Shown here piece after piece: positions 7,688 to 16,581 of a DNA stretch of 64,000 nt. The translations under genes and the position numbers were made by a program. The stretch comes from Afipia massiliensis (GTDB lineage Bacteria; Pseudomonadota; Alphaproteobacteria; Rhizobiales; Xanthobacteraceae), in contig NZ_JACHIJ010000003.1 in NCBI RefSeq assembly GCF_014203115.1, positions 124,001 through 188,000 of the forward strand. Reading direction: 5' to 3'. Numbering within the stretch: position 1 is the stretch's first letter; the number at the start of each line of letters is the position of its first letter. The notes under the pieces are model-generated. The model searched no databases. It worked only from the letters and a program-made list of their open reading frames with translations, and had not been told where the DNA came from.

Positions 7688-9526
7688 TCAGTAAACGCGC
7701 GCTTTCGGCGGAATGTACTGAACGTCGTTGGTCATCGTGTAGTCGTGCACCGGGCGGTAATCGATGGTCGAGTTGCCCTTGTCGTCGATCCACGACAGCG
7801 TGTGCTTCATCCAGTTCTTGTCGTCACGATCCGCGAAATCCTCGCGGGCATGGGCGCCGCGGCTCTCGGTGCGGTTGGCGGCTGAGTCCATCGTCACCAC
7901 GGCCTGAGAAATCAGGTTGTCGTATTCGAGGGTCTCGACGAGATCCGAATTCCACACCAGCGAACGGTCGGACACGCCGATGTCGCCGATGCCGCCGTAA
8001 ACCTTGTGGATCAGCTCCTGGCCTTCCTTCAGAACGTCGCCGGTGCGGAACACCGCGCAGTTGTTCTGCATCACCTGCTGCATGTTCTCACGCAGCTTCG
8101 CGGTCGGCGTGCCGCCCGCGGCATGGCGGAAATGATCGAGGCGTCCGAGCGCGAGATCCGAGGAACTGGCGGGCAGGTCCGGCTGCGAGGCATTGGCGGT
8201 GAGCCTCTCGGCGCAGCGCAGCGCCGCGGCGCGGCCGAACACCACGAGATCGATCAGCGAGTTCGAGCCGAGACGGTTGGCGCCGTGCACCGACACGCAG
8301 GCGGCTTCGCCGACCGCCATCAGGCCCGGGACCACCGCGTTGTCGTCGCCGTTCTTCTTGGTGACGACTTCGCCGTGATAGTTCGTCGGGATACCGCCCA
8401 TGTTGTAGTGCACGGTCGGGATCATCGGGATCGGTTCGCGGGTCACGTCGACGCCAGCGAAGATGCGCGCCGACTCCGAGATGCCGGGCAGGCGCTCGTG
8501 CAGGATCTTCGGATCGAGATGGTCGAGATGAAGGTAGATGTGATCCTTCTTCTTGCCGACACCGCGGCCCTCGCGGATTTCGATGGTCATCGCGCGCGAG
8601 ACCACGTCGCGTGACGCGAGATCCTTCGCCGACGGTGCATAGCGCTCCATGAAGCGCTCGCCTTCCGAGTTGACGAGATAGCCGCCTTCGCCGCGCGCGC
8701 CTTCGGTGACAAGGCAGCCCGATCCGTAAATACCGGTCGGGTGGAACTGGACGAACTCCATGTCCTGCAGCGGCAGGCCGGCGCGCAGCGCCATCGCGCC
8801 GCCGTCGCCGGTGCAGGTGTGCGCCGAGGTGCATGAGGCATAGGCGCGGCCGTAGCCGCCGGTGGCGAGAATCGTGGTCTGGGCGCGGAAGCGATGGATC
8901 GTGCCGTCGTCGAGCTTGAGCGCGATCACGCCGCGGCAGACGCCCTGATCGTCCATGATCAGGTCGATGGCGAAGAACTCGATGAAGAACTCAGCCTGAT
9001 GGCGCAGCGCCTGGCCGTACATGGTGTGCAGCATGGCGTGGCCGGTGCGGTCGGCGGCGGCGCAGGTGCGCTGGGCCTGGCCCTTGCCGTAGTCCAGCGT
9101 CATGCCGCCGAACGGACGCTGATAGATCTTGCCGTCTTCGGTGCGCGAGAACGGCACGCCCCAGTGTTCAAGTTCGTAGACGGCCTCGGGCGCGTGGCGC
9201 ACCATGTATTCGATGGAGTCCTGATCGCCGAGCCAGTCCGACCCCTTGACGGTGTCGTACATGTGCCAGCGCCAGTCGTCCTTGTGCATGTTGCCGAGCG
9301 AGGCGGAGATGCCGCCCTGCGCCGCGACAGTGTGCGACCGCGTCGGGAAAACCTTGGTGATGCAGGCCGTGCGCAGGCCCGCTTCCGAGCAGCCGACCAC
9401 CGCGCGCAGACCCGCGCCGCCGGCGCCGACGACGATCACGTCATAGGTGTGGTCTTCAATTGCGTAGGCAGCCTTCCCGTTAGCATTGCCGTTCGTGCCG
9501 GGCGTGCTCTGGCCATTCGATGCCAT
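7688..9526 (-). CDS. sdhA: Succinate dehydrogenase flavoprotein subunit
   Basis: SdhA oxidises succinate to fumarate using covalently bound FAD. From the ATG at 9526 the protein has 612 residues. The dinucleotide-binding motif [11 protein letters not shown] lies at about 32-42, and His65 in [10 protein letters not shown] is the flavin attachment residue. [13 protein letters not shown], the conserved flavoprotein signature, follows later. A TTG one codon upstream is an alternative start. The start is 3 to 6 bases from the sdhD stop, so translation is coupled. Confidence 0.97.
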   Translation of the reverse strand: MASNGQSTPGTNGNANGKAAYAIEDHTYDVIVVGAGGAGLRAVVGCSEAGLRTACITKVFPTRSHTVAAQGGISASLGNMHKDDWRWHMYDTVKGSDWLGDQDSIEYMVRHAPEAVYELEHWGVPFSRTEDGKIYQRPFGGMTLDYGKGQAQRTCAAADRTGHAMLHTMYGQALRHQAEFFIEFFAIDLIMDDQGVCRGVIALKLDDGTIHRFRAQTTILATGGYGRAYASCTSAHTCTGDGGAMALRAGLPLQDMEFVQFHPTGIYGSGCLVTEGARGEGGYLVNSEGERFMERYAPSAKDLASRDVVSRAMTIEIREGRGVGKKKDHIYLHLDHLDPKILHERLPGISESARIFAGVDVTREPIPMIPTVHYNMGGIPTNYHGEVVTKKNGDDNAVVPGLMAVGEAACVSVHGANRLGSNSLIDLVVFGRAAALRCAERLTANASQPDLPASSSDLALGRLDHFRHAAGGTPTAKLRENMQQVMQNNCAVFRTGDVLKEGQELIHKVYGGIGDIGVSDRSLVWNSDLVETLEYDNLISQAVVTMDSAANRTESRGAHAREDFADRDDKNWMKHTLSWIDDKGNSTIDYRPVHDYTMTNDVQYIPPKARVY

Positions 9527-9529
9527 CAA

Positions 9530-9937
9530 TTAAACTCCCGACGACAGTTTGATAATGGCGTAGATCGATGCGAGACCGACCGCCGCCGAAAAGAAGTTGT
9601 TAGCGATGATCGCGGCGAGCTTTGTTTTCTCGTCGGTGACGTAATCTTCCAGCACGACCTGCATGCCGATCTTCATGTGCCAGACGCTGGCGATGATGAA
9701 GAGGATCATGATAACGGCGACCAGCGGCGAGCCGAGGATCTGCGCCGCGCCGGCCTGATTGCGGCCGAGCAGCGACATGATGATCACGATCACCGGTACG
9801 AACAGCAGCACCATCGCGATCGCGGTGACGCGCTGGCGGAAGAAGTCCGAGGTGCCTGCTTTCGCGGAACCAAGTCCGCGGACGCGGGCGAGCGGCGTGC
9901 GGATCGAGGCAGACGGCTTGGCGTTGTTGGCGCTCAT
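9530..9937 (-). CDS. sdhD: Succinate dehydrogenase membrane anchor subunit
   Basis: A 135-residue membrane anchor with three transmembrane helices. WHMKIGMQVVLEDYV carries the heme-region His and the quinone-site Asp-Tyr pair typical of SdhD. The start ATG at 9937 overlaps the sdhC stop by ATGA, so sdhC, sdhD and sdhA are translationally coupled. Confidence 0.93.
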   Translation of the reverse strand: MSANNAKPSASIRTPLARVRGLGSAKAGTSDFFRQRVTAIAMVLLFVPVIVIIMSLLGRNQAGAAQILGSPLVAVIMILFIIASVWHMKIGMQVVLEDYVTDEKTKLAAIIANNFFSAAVGLASIYAIIKLSSGV

Positions 9938-10329
9938 CGTCCGCCTCCCACTGCGAAAGCGACGACCCACACCACGATCGTCAGGGTGATGGAGCCGATC
10001 AGGGCGGCGCGGGTGAGCCATTCGCGCTCGCTCGGGCCGAAGCCGTAGCCGAGATCCCAGATGAAATGCCGGATGCCGCTCAGCATGTGATGCAGCAGTG
10101 CCCACGTGTAACCGAACACGATGACGCGCCCGATCCAGCTCGAGGTGAAGCCCTGGATATTGGCGTAGGCGCCGGGACCGGAGGCGGTGGCGATCAGCCA
10201 CCACGCCATCAACAGCGTTCCGACATAAAGGGCGATACCGGTGATGCGGTGGACGATGGACATCGCCATCGTCAGCGTCCAGCGGTAGGTCATGAAAGGT
10301 GAAAGCGGACGGTCGATCCTGGGTGCCAT
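9934..10329 (-). CDS. sdhC: Succinate dehydrogenase cytochrome b556 subunit
   Basis: SdhC anchors complex II and binds heme b and ubiquinone. The 131-residue protein has the signature MSIVHRITG at about 22-30 and HHMLSGIRHFIWD at 80-92, in which His81 corresponds to the heme ligand. Three membrane helices are evident. It is the first gene of the operon, with about 275 noncoding bases before it. Confidence 0.95.
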   Translation of the reverse strand: MAPRIDRPLSPFMTYRWTLTMAMSIVHRITGIALYVGTLLMAWWLIATASGPGAYANIQGFTSSWIGRVIVFGYTWALLHHMLSGIRHFIWDLGYGFGPSEREWLTRAALIGSITLTIVVWVVAFAVGGGR

Positions 10330-10604
10330 GCGCGACTTTAAGGTTTGCAGCAGACCAAAGCTGCCGACTTTTTATGCGGGACCGGGTTCTTAGAGGGCTT
10401 CTATTTACGGAGAAGGCGGAACGAGCGCAACGCAGAATTGACCAAGGATTGAATCTAAAACCGCTTCTTTATCCGCAGTTTAGTCCTTCTGGCATACATG
10501 TTTCTCGTATACCACAGAACCCGCAAACACACCTGAAGCGGGATTCACCGCGCGCTCTGGAAATGGATTGAAATGCTTGGGCATCCCGGCGACAAGGCCG
10601 CCGC
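10330..10604. other. Intergenic region with divergent promoters for sdhC and the TauE/SafE gene
   Basis: No protein-coding frame is supported here. It must hold the promoter of sdhCDAB on the minus strand and probably that of the permease on the plus strand. The middle, about 10430-10510, is more AT-rich than its surroundings. I could not assign convincing -35/-10 boxes. Confidence 0.5.
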
Positions 10605-11465
10605 ATGATCGCCGGTCTGACCACCCCGCAACTGCTTGAACTTGTTCTGCTGCTGCTGGCGACCGGCGCGCTGGCAGGGTTTCTGGCCGGGATCTTCGGC
10701 ATCGGCGGTGGCGCCGTGCTGGTGCCGGTGCTGTACGAATGTTTCCGCATCGCCGGCGTCCCGATGGACGCGCGGATGGCGCTCTGCATCGGCACGTCAC
10801 TGGCCATCATCATCCCGACCTCGATCCGCTCATGGCAGGCCCACCACAAGCGCGGCAGTGTCGACATGGACATCCTCAAGAGGTGGGCGCTGCCGGTGCT
10901 CGGCGGCGTGATCCTCGGCAGCGTGATCGCGCGCTACGCGCCCGAGAAACTGTTCAAGGTCGTGTTCGTCGGTGTGGCGTGGTCGGCGGCGGCCCGGCTG
11001 CTGCTCGGCAAGGAGAACTGGCGGCTTGGCGATGAGATGCCGAAAGGCATTTTCATGAAGGTCTATGGATTCTTCATCGGCCTGCTCTCTACCTTGATGG
11101 GGATCGGCGGCGGGCTGTTCTCGAATCTGCTGATGACCTTCTACGGCCGTCCGATCCATCAGGCGATTGGCACGTCGGCGGGCCTCGCGGTGCTGATCTC
11201 GATCCCCGGCGCGCTCGGCTACATCTATGCAGGCTGGCCCGCCGCGTCGCGCTTTCCCGAAGTGGCGGCGCTGCAACTACCGTTCGCGGTCGGTTACATC
11301 TCGCTGATCGGCGCGGCGCTGGTGATGCCGACGAGCTTGCTGGTCGCGCCGCTCGGCGTGCGCGTCGCGCATTTTCTCACCAAGCGCAAACTCGAAATCG
11401 CGTTCGGGATTTACTTGCTGGTTGTCAGCTCGCGCTTCGTGGTGAGTTTGGCGTTCGGTGTTTAG
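10605..11465 (+). CDS. TauE/SafE family sulfite/organosulfur permease-like protein
   Basis: A membrane protein of 286 residues with about eight predicted helices. The two family repeats carry the Gly-rich motifs GIFGIGGGAVLVPVL (about 29-43) and LMGIGGGLFSNLL (about 165-177). The family exports or imports sulfite, sulfoacetate or related anions; the substrate is unknown here. The ATG at 10605 lacks a strong ribosome site. Its stop codon abuts that of the convergent matB gene with no bases between, so the two transcripts must overlap. Confidence 0.88.
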   Translation: MIAGLTTPQLLELVLLLLATGALAGFLAGIFGIGGGAVLVPVLYECFRIAGVPMDARMALCIGTSLAIIIPTSIRSWQAHHKRGSVDMDILKRWALPVLGGVILGSVIARYAPEKLFKVVFVGVAWSAAARLLLGKENWRLGDEMPKGIFMKVYGFFIGLLSTLMGIGGGLFSNLLMTFYGRPIHQAIGTSAGLAVLISIPGALGYIYAGWPAASRFPEVAALQLPFAVGYISLIGAALVMPTSLLVAPLGVRVAHFLTKRKLEIAFGIYLLVVSSRFVVSLAFGV

Positions 11466-12992
11466 CTACTTCTTGTAAATCCCGGCATACGTGTCGCGCA
11501 GCACATTCTTCTGCACCTTGCCCATGGTGTTGCGCGGCAGGTCGTCGACGAAGATCACGCGTTTCGGCATCTTGAATTTCGCCAGCCGGCCGTCGAGTGC
11601 GTGCAGCACAGCGGCTTCGTCGAGCGGCGTTTTTTTGTCGCCGACCACAACTGCCGTGACGCCTTCGCCAAAGTCCGCATGCGGCACGCCGATCACCGCC
11701 GACTCGGTCACACCGGGAATGGCGTCGATCTCGCTCTCGACTTCCTTCGGATAAACGTTGAAGCCGCCGGAGATCACCAGATCCTTGCCGCGCCCGAGAA
11801 TGTGGACATAGCCGCGCGCGTCGATCTTGCCGAGATCGCCGGTGATGAAGAAACCGTCCTTGCGAAACTCCGCCGCGGTCTTGTCGGGCATGCGCCAGTA
11901 GCCCTTGAACACGTTCGGGCCCTTGACCTCGATCATGCCGATCTCGTCACGCGCGAGTTCTTTTCCGGTCTCCGGATCGGTCACGCGCACCGACACGCCC
12001 GGCAACGGGAAGCCCACAGCACCCGGCACGCGGTCGCCGTCGTAGGGGTTCGACGTGTTCATGTTGGTTTCGGTCATGCCGTAGCGCTCAAGCACCGCAT
12101 GCCCGGTGCGCGCCGACCATTCGCGGTGGGTCTCGGCGAGCAGCGGCGCGGAACCGGAGATGAACAGCCGCATGTGCGACGTGGATGCATTCGTGAGGTT
12201 CGGGCTTTGCAGCAGCCGCGTGTAGAACGTCGGCACGCCCATCAGCACGGTGGCGCGAGACATCAATTTAATGATGAGTTCGGGATCGAGCTTCGGCAGG
12301 AAGATCATCGACGCGCGCGCGAACAGCGTGACGTTGCTCGCCACGAACAGCCCATGCGTGTGATAGATCGGCAATGCGTGGATCAGCACGTCGTCTTTTG
12401 TAAAGCGCCAGTAATCGACGAGGCTTTGTGAGTTCGACGCCAGATTATCGTGGGTCAGCATCGCGCCCTTGGAGCGGCCGGTGGTGCCCGAGGTGTAGAG
12501 AATGGCGGCGAGGTCATCGCCCGCGCGCGGCACGGTGGTGAAATCGGGCGCGGCCTTCGCGGCGCCGTCGCTCAGCGATCCCTTGCCGTCGGCATCGAGC
12601 GTCTCGACCTCCGCTCCGGATTTGGCGGCGAGCGCGCGGATGCCGTCCGCCTTCGACGGATCGCACACGATCAGCGACGGCTCGGCATCGCCGATGAAGT
12701 ATTCAAGCTCGTTCAGCGTGTAGGCGGTGTTGAGCGGCAGGTACACCGCGCCCGCACGCACCGTCGCCAGATACAGCACCAGCGCCTCGACCGACTTTTC
12801 CGTTTGCGCTGCAACACGGTCGCCCGGCTTGACCCCGCGTGAGGTGATGAAATTTGCCACGCGTCCCGATTGTGCGATCAGATCAGCATAGCTGATGCGT
12901 GTTCCGTCCATGGTCTCGATGGCGAGCCTGCCGGTGTCGGCAAGCCCATCGAACAGGCGTGAAAACAGGTTGGCGTTCGCGGCGGCGTTCAT
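11466..12992 (-). CDS. matB: Malonyl-CoA synthetase (acyl-CoA synthetase family)
   Basis: This enzyme activates malonate or methylmalonate with ATP and CoA. The 508-residue protein has the P-loop YTSGTTGRSKG at about 166-176, the adenylation motif RYGMTETNM, GDLGKID, and the C-terminal NTMGKVQKNVLRD, in which Lys492 is the catalytic lysine that is acetylated in the well-studied Rhodopseudomonas palustris MatB. Overall similarity to that protein is strong. It is alone on its strand; no malonyl-CoA decarboxylase gene lies beside it, so the use of the product (fatty acid or other pathways) cannot be read from context. Confidence 0.9.
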   Translation of the reverse strand: MNAAANANLFSRLFDGLADTGRLAIETMDGTRISYADLIAQSGRVANFITSRGVKPGDRVAAQTEKSVEALVLYLATVRAGAVYLPLNTAYTLNELEYFIGDAEPSLIVCDPSKADGIRALAAKSGAEVETLDADGKGSLSDGAAKAAPDFTTVPRAGDDLAAILYTSGTTGRSKGAMLTHDNLASNSQSLVDYWRFTKDDVLIHALPIYHTHGLFVASNVTLFARASMIFLPKLDPELIIKLMSRATVLMGVPTFYTRLLQSPNLTNASTSHMRLFISGSAPLLAETHREWSARTGHAVLERYGMTETNMNTSNPYDGDRVPGAVGFPLPGVSVRVTDPETGKELARDEIGMIEVKGPNVFKGYWRMPDKTAAEFRKDGFFITGDLGKIDARGYVHILGRGKDLVISGGFNVYPKEVESEIDAIPGVTESAVIGVPHADFGEGVTAVVVGDKKTPLDEAAVLHALDGRLAKFKMPKRVIFVDDLPRNTMGKVQKNVLRDTYAGIYKK

Positions 12993-13184
12993 GCAACATT
13001 TCCAGTGCGGGACGTGATCGGGATACCCCGCGCGTCTTAGAGTATTTTTCGGTCGAGTGGAATTCGGTTAGCGGCTGGAAGTGCTACAATTGTTTGCGCG
13101 TATTCTAACCGCAAAACCGGTATCCACTTTTGCGGAATACGCGCGTGCAAAACCATCCTTCACAAGGCAACGGAGACAACCGGC

Positions 13185-13940
13185 ATGAGCAATAACAAGA
13201 AACGTGTGGCCTGGATCACGGGCGGGGGCAGCGGCATCGGTCTCGCCGGTGCGGAGGCGCTGGCCGCGGAGGGATGGACCGTGGTGATCTCCGGACGCCG
13301 CAAGGATGTGCTCGACGAGGCTGTAGCGAGCATCGTCAAATCCGGCGGCAAGGTCGAGGCGATGGCGCTCGACGTCAGCAGCGCCGCGGATGCCGAGAAG
13401 GTAGCCAAGGAGATTGTCGCGAAACACGGCCGCATCGATCTTCTGGTCAACAGCGCCGGCGTCAACGTGCCGAAGCGGAGCTGGGACGACATCACCACCG
13501 AGGGCTGGGACAAGCTGGTCGATATCAATCTCTCCGGCGTGATGTACTGCATGCGCGCGGTGCTGCCCGCGATGCGCGCGCAGAAGGACGGCGTGATCAT
13601 CAACGTCGCGTCATGGGCGGGACGTCACGTTTCGAAAATGACCGGGCCTGCCTACACCACGACCAAGCACGCGGTGCTGGCGCTGACTCATTCGTTCAAC
13701 ATGGATGAATTCAAGAACGGCCTGCGCGCCTGCTGTCTCTCTCCCGGCGAAGTCGCAACGCCGATCCTGAAGCTGCGTCCGGTGCCGCCTTCGAAAGAAG
13801 ACATGGCGAAGATGCTGCAGCCGGAAGATCTCGGCCGCACCATCGCATTCGTCGCCAGCATGCCGCCGCATGCCTGTATCAACGAGATTTTGATCTCGCC
13901 GACGCACAACCGCAGCTTTGTGAATCCGACGCTGTTGTGA
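13185..13940 (+). CDS. Short-chain dehydrogenase/reductase (SDR) family oxidoreductase
   Basis: A classical SDR of 251 residues: cofactor motif TGGGSGIG at 12-19, structural NSAG at 90-93, and catalytic Ser144, Tyr158 and Lys162. Arg39 and Arg40 after the second strand suggest preference for NADP(H). CGGAGA precedes the ATG at 13185. The substrate is unknown. It is divergent from matB with 192 bases between, and is followed by a cluster of repeats. Confidence 0.88.
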   Translation: MSNNKKRVAWITGGGSGIGLAGAEALAAEGWTVVISGRRKDVLDEAVASIVKSGGKVEAMALDVSSAADAEKVAKEIVAKHGRIDLLVNSAGVNVPKRSWDDITTEGWDKLVDINLSGVMYCMRAVLPAMRAQKDGVIINVASWAGRHVSKMTGPAYTTTKHAVLALTHSFNMDEFKNGLRACCLSPGEVATPILKLRPVPPSKEDMAKMLQPEDLGRTIAFVASMPPHACINEILISPTHNRSFVNPTLL

Positions 13941-13980
13941 GAGGTGCGGTAAAAAATCGGGGCGACGGGTCCATTCTAGC

Positions 13981-14099
13981 GTCGTCCCGGCGAATGCCGG
14001 GACCCATAACCACTAAACCATCTGTTGAGAGCAGATGATGGACATCTCCCTTCAACTACTTCGACAGGGGTGATGGACCCCGGCCTTCGCCGGGGCGAC
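13981..14099. repeat. Dispersed palindromic repeat, family B copy 1
   Basis: The unit begins GTCGTCCCGGCGAATGCCGG followed by GACCCATAACCAC and ends in the inverted counterpart CCGGCCTTCGCCGGGGCGAC. Both ends are small hairpins. Related units are at 14116, 15641, 53279 (half) and 53972. Confidence 0.85.
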
Positions 14100-14115
14100 C
14101 GGGAATATTGGATTG

Positions 14116-14405
14116 GTCGTCCCGGCAAGCGAAGCGCAGGCCGGGACCCATAACCACCGCATCACGATTGAATGCGAAATGGTCGCCAGCCTAATCTATC
14201 TGCATGTACCACGTTTACATGCTCGCCAGCGATCGCCATGGGACGCTATACGTCGGCGTTACCAATTCGATGCTCAATCGACTTGAGCAGCATCGCGTCG
14301 GCAACGGTTCAGCCTTCGTCGCGAAGTATAAAGTTCATCGACTGCTGTCATCTCGCATCAATTTTCCTGACAGGGGTGATGGGTCCCGGCCTTCGCCGGG
14401 ACGAC
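14116..14405. repeat. Family B palindromic repeat copy 2, enlarged by an internal GIY-YIG fragment
   Basis: The left end is a family B arm (14116-14156) and the right end the matching inverted arm (about 14371-14405). Instead of the usual 50-60 base centre, about 215 bases separate them, including the broken GIY-YIG reading frame. It lies 17 bases after copy 1. Confidence 0.75.
14204..14347 (+). pseudogene. GIY-YIG nuclease domain fragment (UPF0213-like), truncated
   Basis: The translation from the ATG at 14204 matches the start of small GIY-YIG nucleases: YHVYML for the GIY strand, GTLYVGVT for the YIG strand, and LNRLEQHR with the conserved Arg. Similarity stops after about 48 residues (KVHRLL); beyond that the frame runs into the right arm of a family B repeat. 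Intact members are about 90-110 residues and carry a catalytic Glu in the missing part, so this copy should be inactive. The frame happens to stay open to 14458. Confidence 0.75.
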
Positions 14406-14615
14406 GCGAGAGCAGTTTCACGCGCCCGTCATGCCGCGCCACGTGCGGAACCCGATAAAGTTTCAAACTCCCGAAAATTTATTTCCTGAAACGCACTGCG
14501 AATGCCCCGCGTAGCTGGGGACAATAGCGGCGCGGTCGATCCTCTATCTCACCCGCTGCTGTTGCCGCCCGGCGGATGTCCGCCGGGCTTGTCAATTTCA
14601 TCGGGAGACGAAACC

Positions 14616-15212
14616 ATGTCCAAGAATCTTTCAACCCGCGTTGCTCTGTTGTCCGCCGCCGCAATCGGCGCGCTGGCCCTGACGGCCTCCATCACCGTGC
14701 CGGTTCAGGCGCAGGACAAGATGATGAAGAGTGAAATGTCCGGCGAGAAGACCGTGATGGTCGGCGGCGCGGCGATGTTCCCCTCGAAGAACATCGTTCA
14801 GAACGCGGTGAACTCCAAGGATCACACCACACTCGTCGCCGCAGTGAAGGCTGCGGGTCTGGTCGACACACTGTCGAGCAAGGGCCCGTTCACCGTATTC
14901 GCGCCGACCAACGCCGCATTCGGCAAGCTGCCGGCCGGCACCGTTGACACGCTGGTGAAGCCTGAGAGCAAGGCGACGCTGACCAAGATCCTCACCTACC
15001 ACGTGGTGCCCGGCAAGCTGAGCGCCGCCGATCTCACCGACGGCAAGAAGCTGACCACAGTGGAAGGCGAAGCCCTCACCGTGAAGCTCGACGGCAAGAA
15101 GGTCTGGCTGATCGATGCCAAGGGCGGCAAATCGGCCGTCACCATCGCCGACGTCAACCAGTCGAACGGTGTGATCCATGTTGTCGACACCGTGCTGATG
15201 CCGGCGTCGTAA
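14616..15212 (+). CDS. Secreted fasciclin (FAS1) domain protein
   Basis: A secreted protein of 198 residues. A signal peptide covers about residues 1-31 (STRVALLSAAAIGALALTAS then VQAQ). The rest is one FAS1 domain: NAVNSKDHTTLVAAVKAAGL, then the H1 motif FTVFAPTNAAFGKLP, then YHVVPGKLS and the terminal H2-like NGVIHVVDTVLMP. FAS1 proteins act in adhesion or as periplasmic/extracellular binding modules; the role here is unknown. The ATG at 14616 has GGGAG upstream; the open frame extends further but without a ribosome site. Confidence 0.92.
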   Translation: MSKNLSTRVALLSAAAIGALALTASITVPVQAQDKMMKSEMSGEKTVMVGGAAMFPSKNIVQNAVNSKDHTTLVAAVKAAGLVDTLSSKGPFTVFAPTNAAFGKLPAGTVDTLVKPESKATLTKILTYHVVPGKLSAADLTDGKKLTTVEGEALTVKLDGKKVWLIDAKGGKSAVTIADVNQSNGVIHVVDTVLMPAS

Positions 15213-15226
15213 GGCTGACGACACGC

Positions 15227-15294
15227 TTCTCCCTCTCCCCGGCGAAAGGGCGTTCACGCCCGTCTTCGACCTGCCATGCGGGGAGAGGGAGCTG
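15227..15294. repeat. Inverted repeat downstream of the fasciclin gene
   Basis: TTCTCCCTCTCCCC (15227-15240) pairs with GGGGAGAGGGA (15280-15290), with a second small hairpin between. It resembles a dispersed intergenic palindrome and may also end fasciclin transcription, although no T run follows. Confidence 0.6.
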
Positions 15295-15372
15295 TCACGA
15301 TTAGGCCCTTGAATCCGGGCCGTAGTCCTTTCGAGCTATGGAACGGGCGTCATCGCCATCGCGTTGACGTAT

Positions 15373-15618
15373 ATGAGCGAACAGCTTGAGGTTCTTGGTG
15401 AGATCCTCGCGCGATTGATCCGGGACCGGGAAAAGTTCGAGAAGCTGCTTGAGAATCCTATTGATGCTCATTCGGACGAGTGCGCCCGTCAGGCGCTCGC
15501 CGGAACGGAGTTGTTGATCGGCGATGTGAATCGTCAAATTGAAAAACTGTCGGCTGCTGAGCTCGAGGCTGCGTCCGACAGTTCGCAACTGACCACCTGG
15601 TTCCGCATCATCGAATAG
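15373..15618 (+). CDS. Small hypothetical protein, predicted helical
   Basis: The 81-residue product is rich in Glu, Leu and Ala with a likely helical structure (QLEVLGEILARLIRDREKFE near the start). I do not recognise a family. Composition looks protein-like and the frame sits between two repeats, but no clear ribosome site precedes the ATG at 15373. It may be a real small gene or a chance frame. Confidence 0.4.
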   Translation: MSEQLEVLGEILARLIRDREKFEKLLENPIDAHSDECARQALAGTELLIGDVNRQIEKLSAAELEAASDSSQLTTWFRIIE

Positions 15619-15640
15619 GAAGCAGTCGGTCGCAAACGGG

Positions 15641-15760
15641 GTCGTCCCGGCAGCGAAGCGCAAGCCGGGACCCATAACCACCGACTTGTCGCAGGATAGT
15701 TGAATTGCCTTTGCAACCGCGCTGACAGGGGTGATGGGTCCCGGCGTTCGCCGGGACGAC
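15641..15760. repeat. Dispersed palindromic repeat, family B copy 3
   Basis: It begins GTCGTCCCGG with the AAGCCGGGACCCATAACCAC arm and ends with GGTCCCGGCGTTCGCCGGG then ACGAC. The centre is about 50 bases and holds no gene. The rest of 15619-15929 shows no other feature apart from the expected promoter of the cytochrome gene. Confidence 0.85.
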
Positions 15761-15929
15761 ACTTCTCGGATTGCGTCGTCGTACCCTCTGACGCTCCCCC
15801 TCGCGGCTTTGTGAACGGCCATCGCGGCGTTTCACCACTGCCTTGACCCGCGAATTTGACGACGCGGGGCGTAACAGGGACTAGAATGCCGCGTATGGTG
15901 TTTGTGACATCGTGAAACCGGAAACGCTC

Positions 15930-16568
15930 ATGTCCAGCATCTTCGCCGATCATTCGTCGGCAACGGCTCCGGCCGCAGCAACAAACAGGATCATCCAGCC
16001 TGCCTGGGTTCGGATCGTGCACTGGATCAACGCGGTGGCGATGATCCTGATGATCATGTCCGGCTGGCAGATCTACAACGCCTCGCCGCTGTTCAGTTTC
16101 ACCTTCTCGCGCTCGATCACGCTGGGCGGCTGGCTCGGCGGCGCGCTGCAATGGCATTTCGCGGCGATGTGGCTGTTGATGGTCAACGGGCTGGTCTATC
16201 TGACGCTGGGCCTGATCACCGGGCGGTTCCGCAGGAAGCTGCTGCCGATCACGATCGATGGCGTCGTTGGCGACACCAAGGCCGCGCTGACCGGCAAGCT
16301 GTCGCACGCCGATCTCTCCACCTACAACTATGTGCAGAAGCTTCTGTACGCCGGCATCATCGTGGTCGGCATCCTGATCGTGCTGTCGGGGCTGGCGATC
16401 TGGAAGCCGGTGCAGTTGCAATGGCTGACCGCGGTGTTCGGCGGCTACGAGGCGGCGCGTTACGTCCACTTCTTCTGCATGGCCGCGATCGTCGGGTTTC
16501 TGGTGATCCATGTCGCGCTGGCGCTGCTGGTGCCGAAAAGCCTGCGCGCCATGATTATTGGCCGTTGA
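15930..16568 (+). CDS. Cytochrome b561-type membrane subunit for a molybdopterin oxidoreductase
   Basis: A membrane subunit of 212 residues with four to five helices and His residues in the right places for two b hemes (VHWINAVAM near the N-terminus, QWHFAAMW, YVHFFCM, IHVALAL). Such proteins connect a periplasmic molybdoenzyme to the quinone pool. The ATG at 15930 is preferred to the GTG at 15912. The molybdoenzyme gene starts 13 bases after the stop, so the pair is surely co-transcribed. Confidence 0.85.
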   Translation: MSSIFADHSSATAPAAATNRIIQPAWVRIVHWINAVAMILMIMSGWQIYNASPLFSFTFSRSITLGGWLGGALQWHFAAMWLLMVNGLVYLTLGLITGRFRRKLLPITIDGVVGDTKAALTGKLSHADLSTYNYVQKLLYAGIIVVGILIVLSGLAIWKPVQLQWLTAVFGGYEAARYVHFFCMAAIVGFLVIHVALALLVPKSLRAMIIGR

Positions 16569-16581
16569 GGGAGAACTCATC

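Noticed and set aside
14172-14489. An alternative frame overlapping the GIY-YIG fragment
   Set aside because: The other frame (from 14204) contains recognisable GIY-YIG motifs; this one does not.
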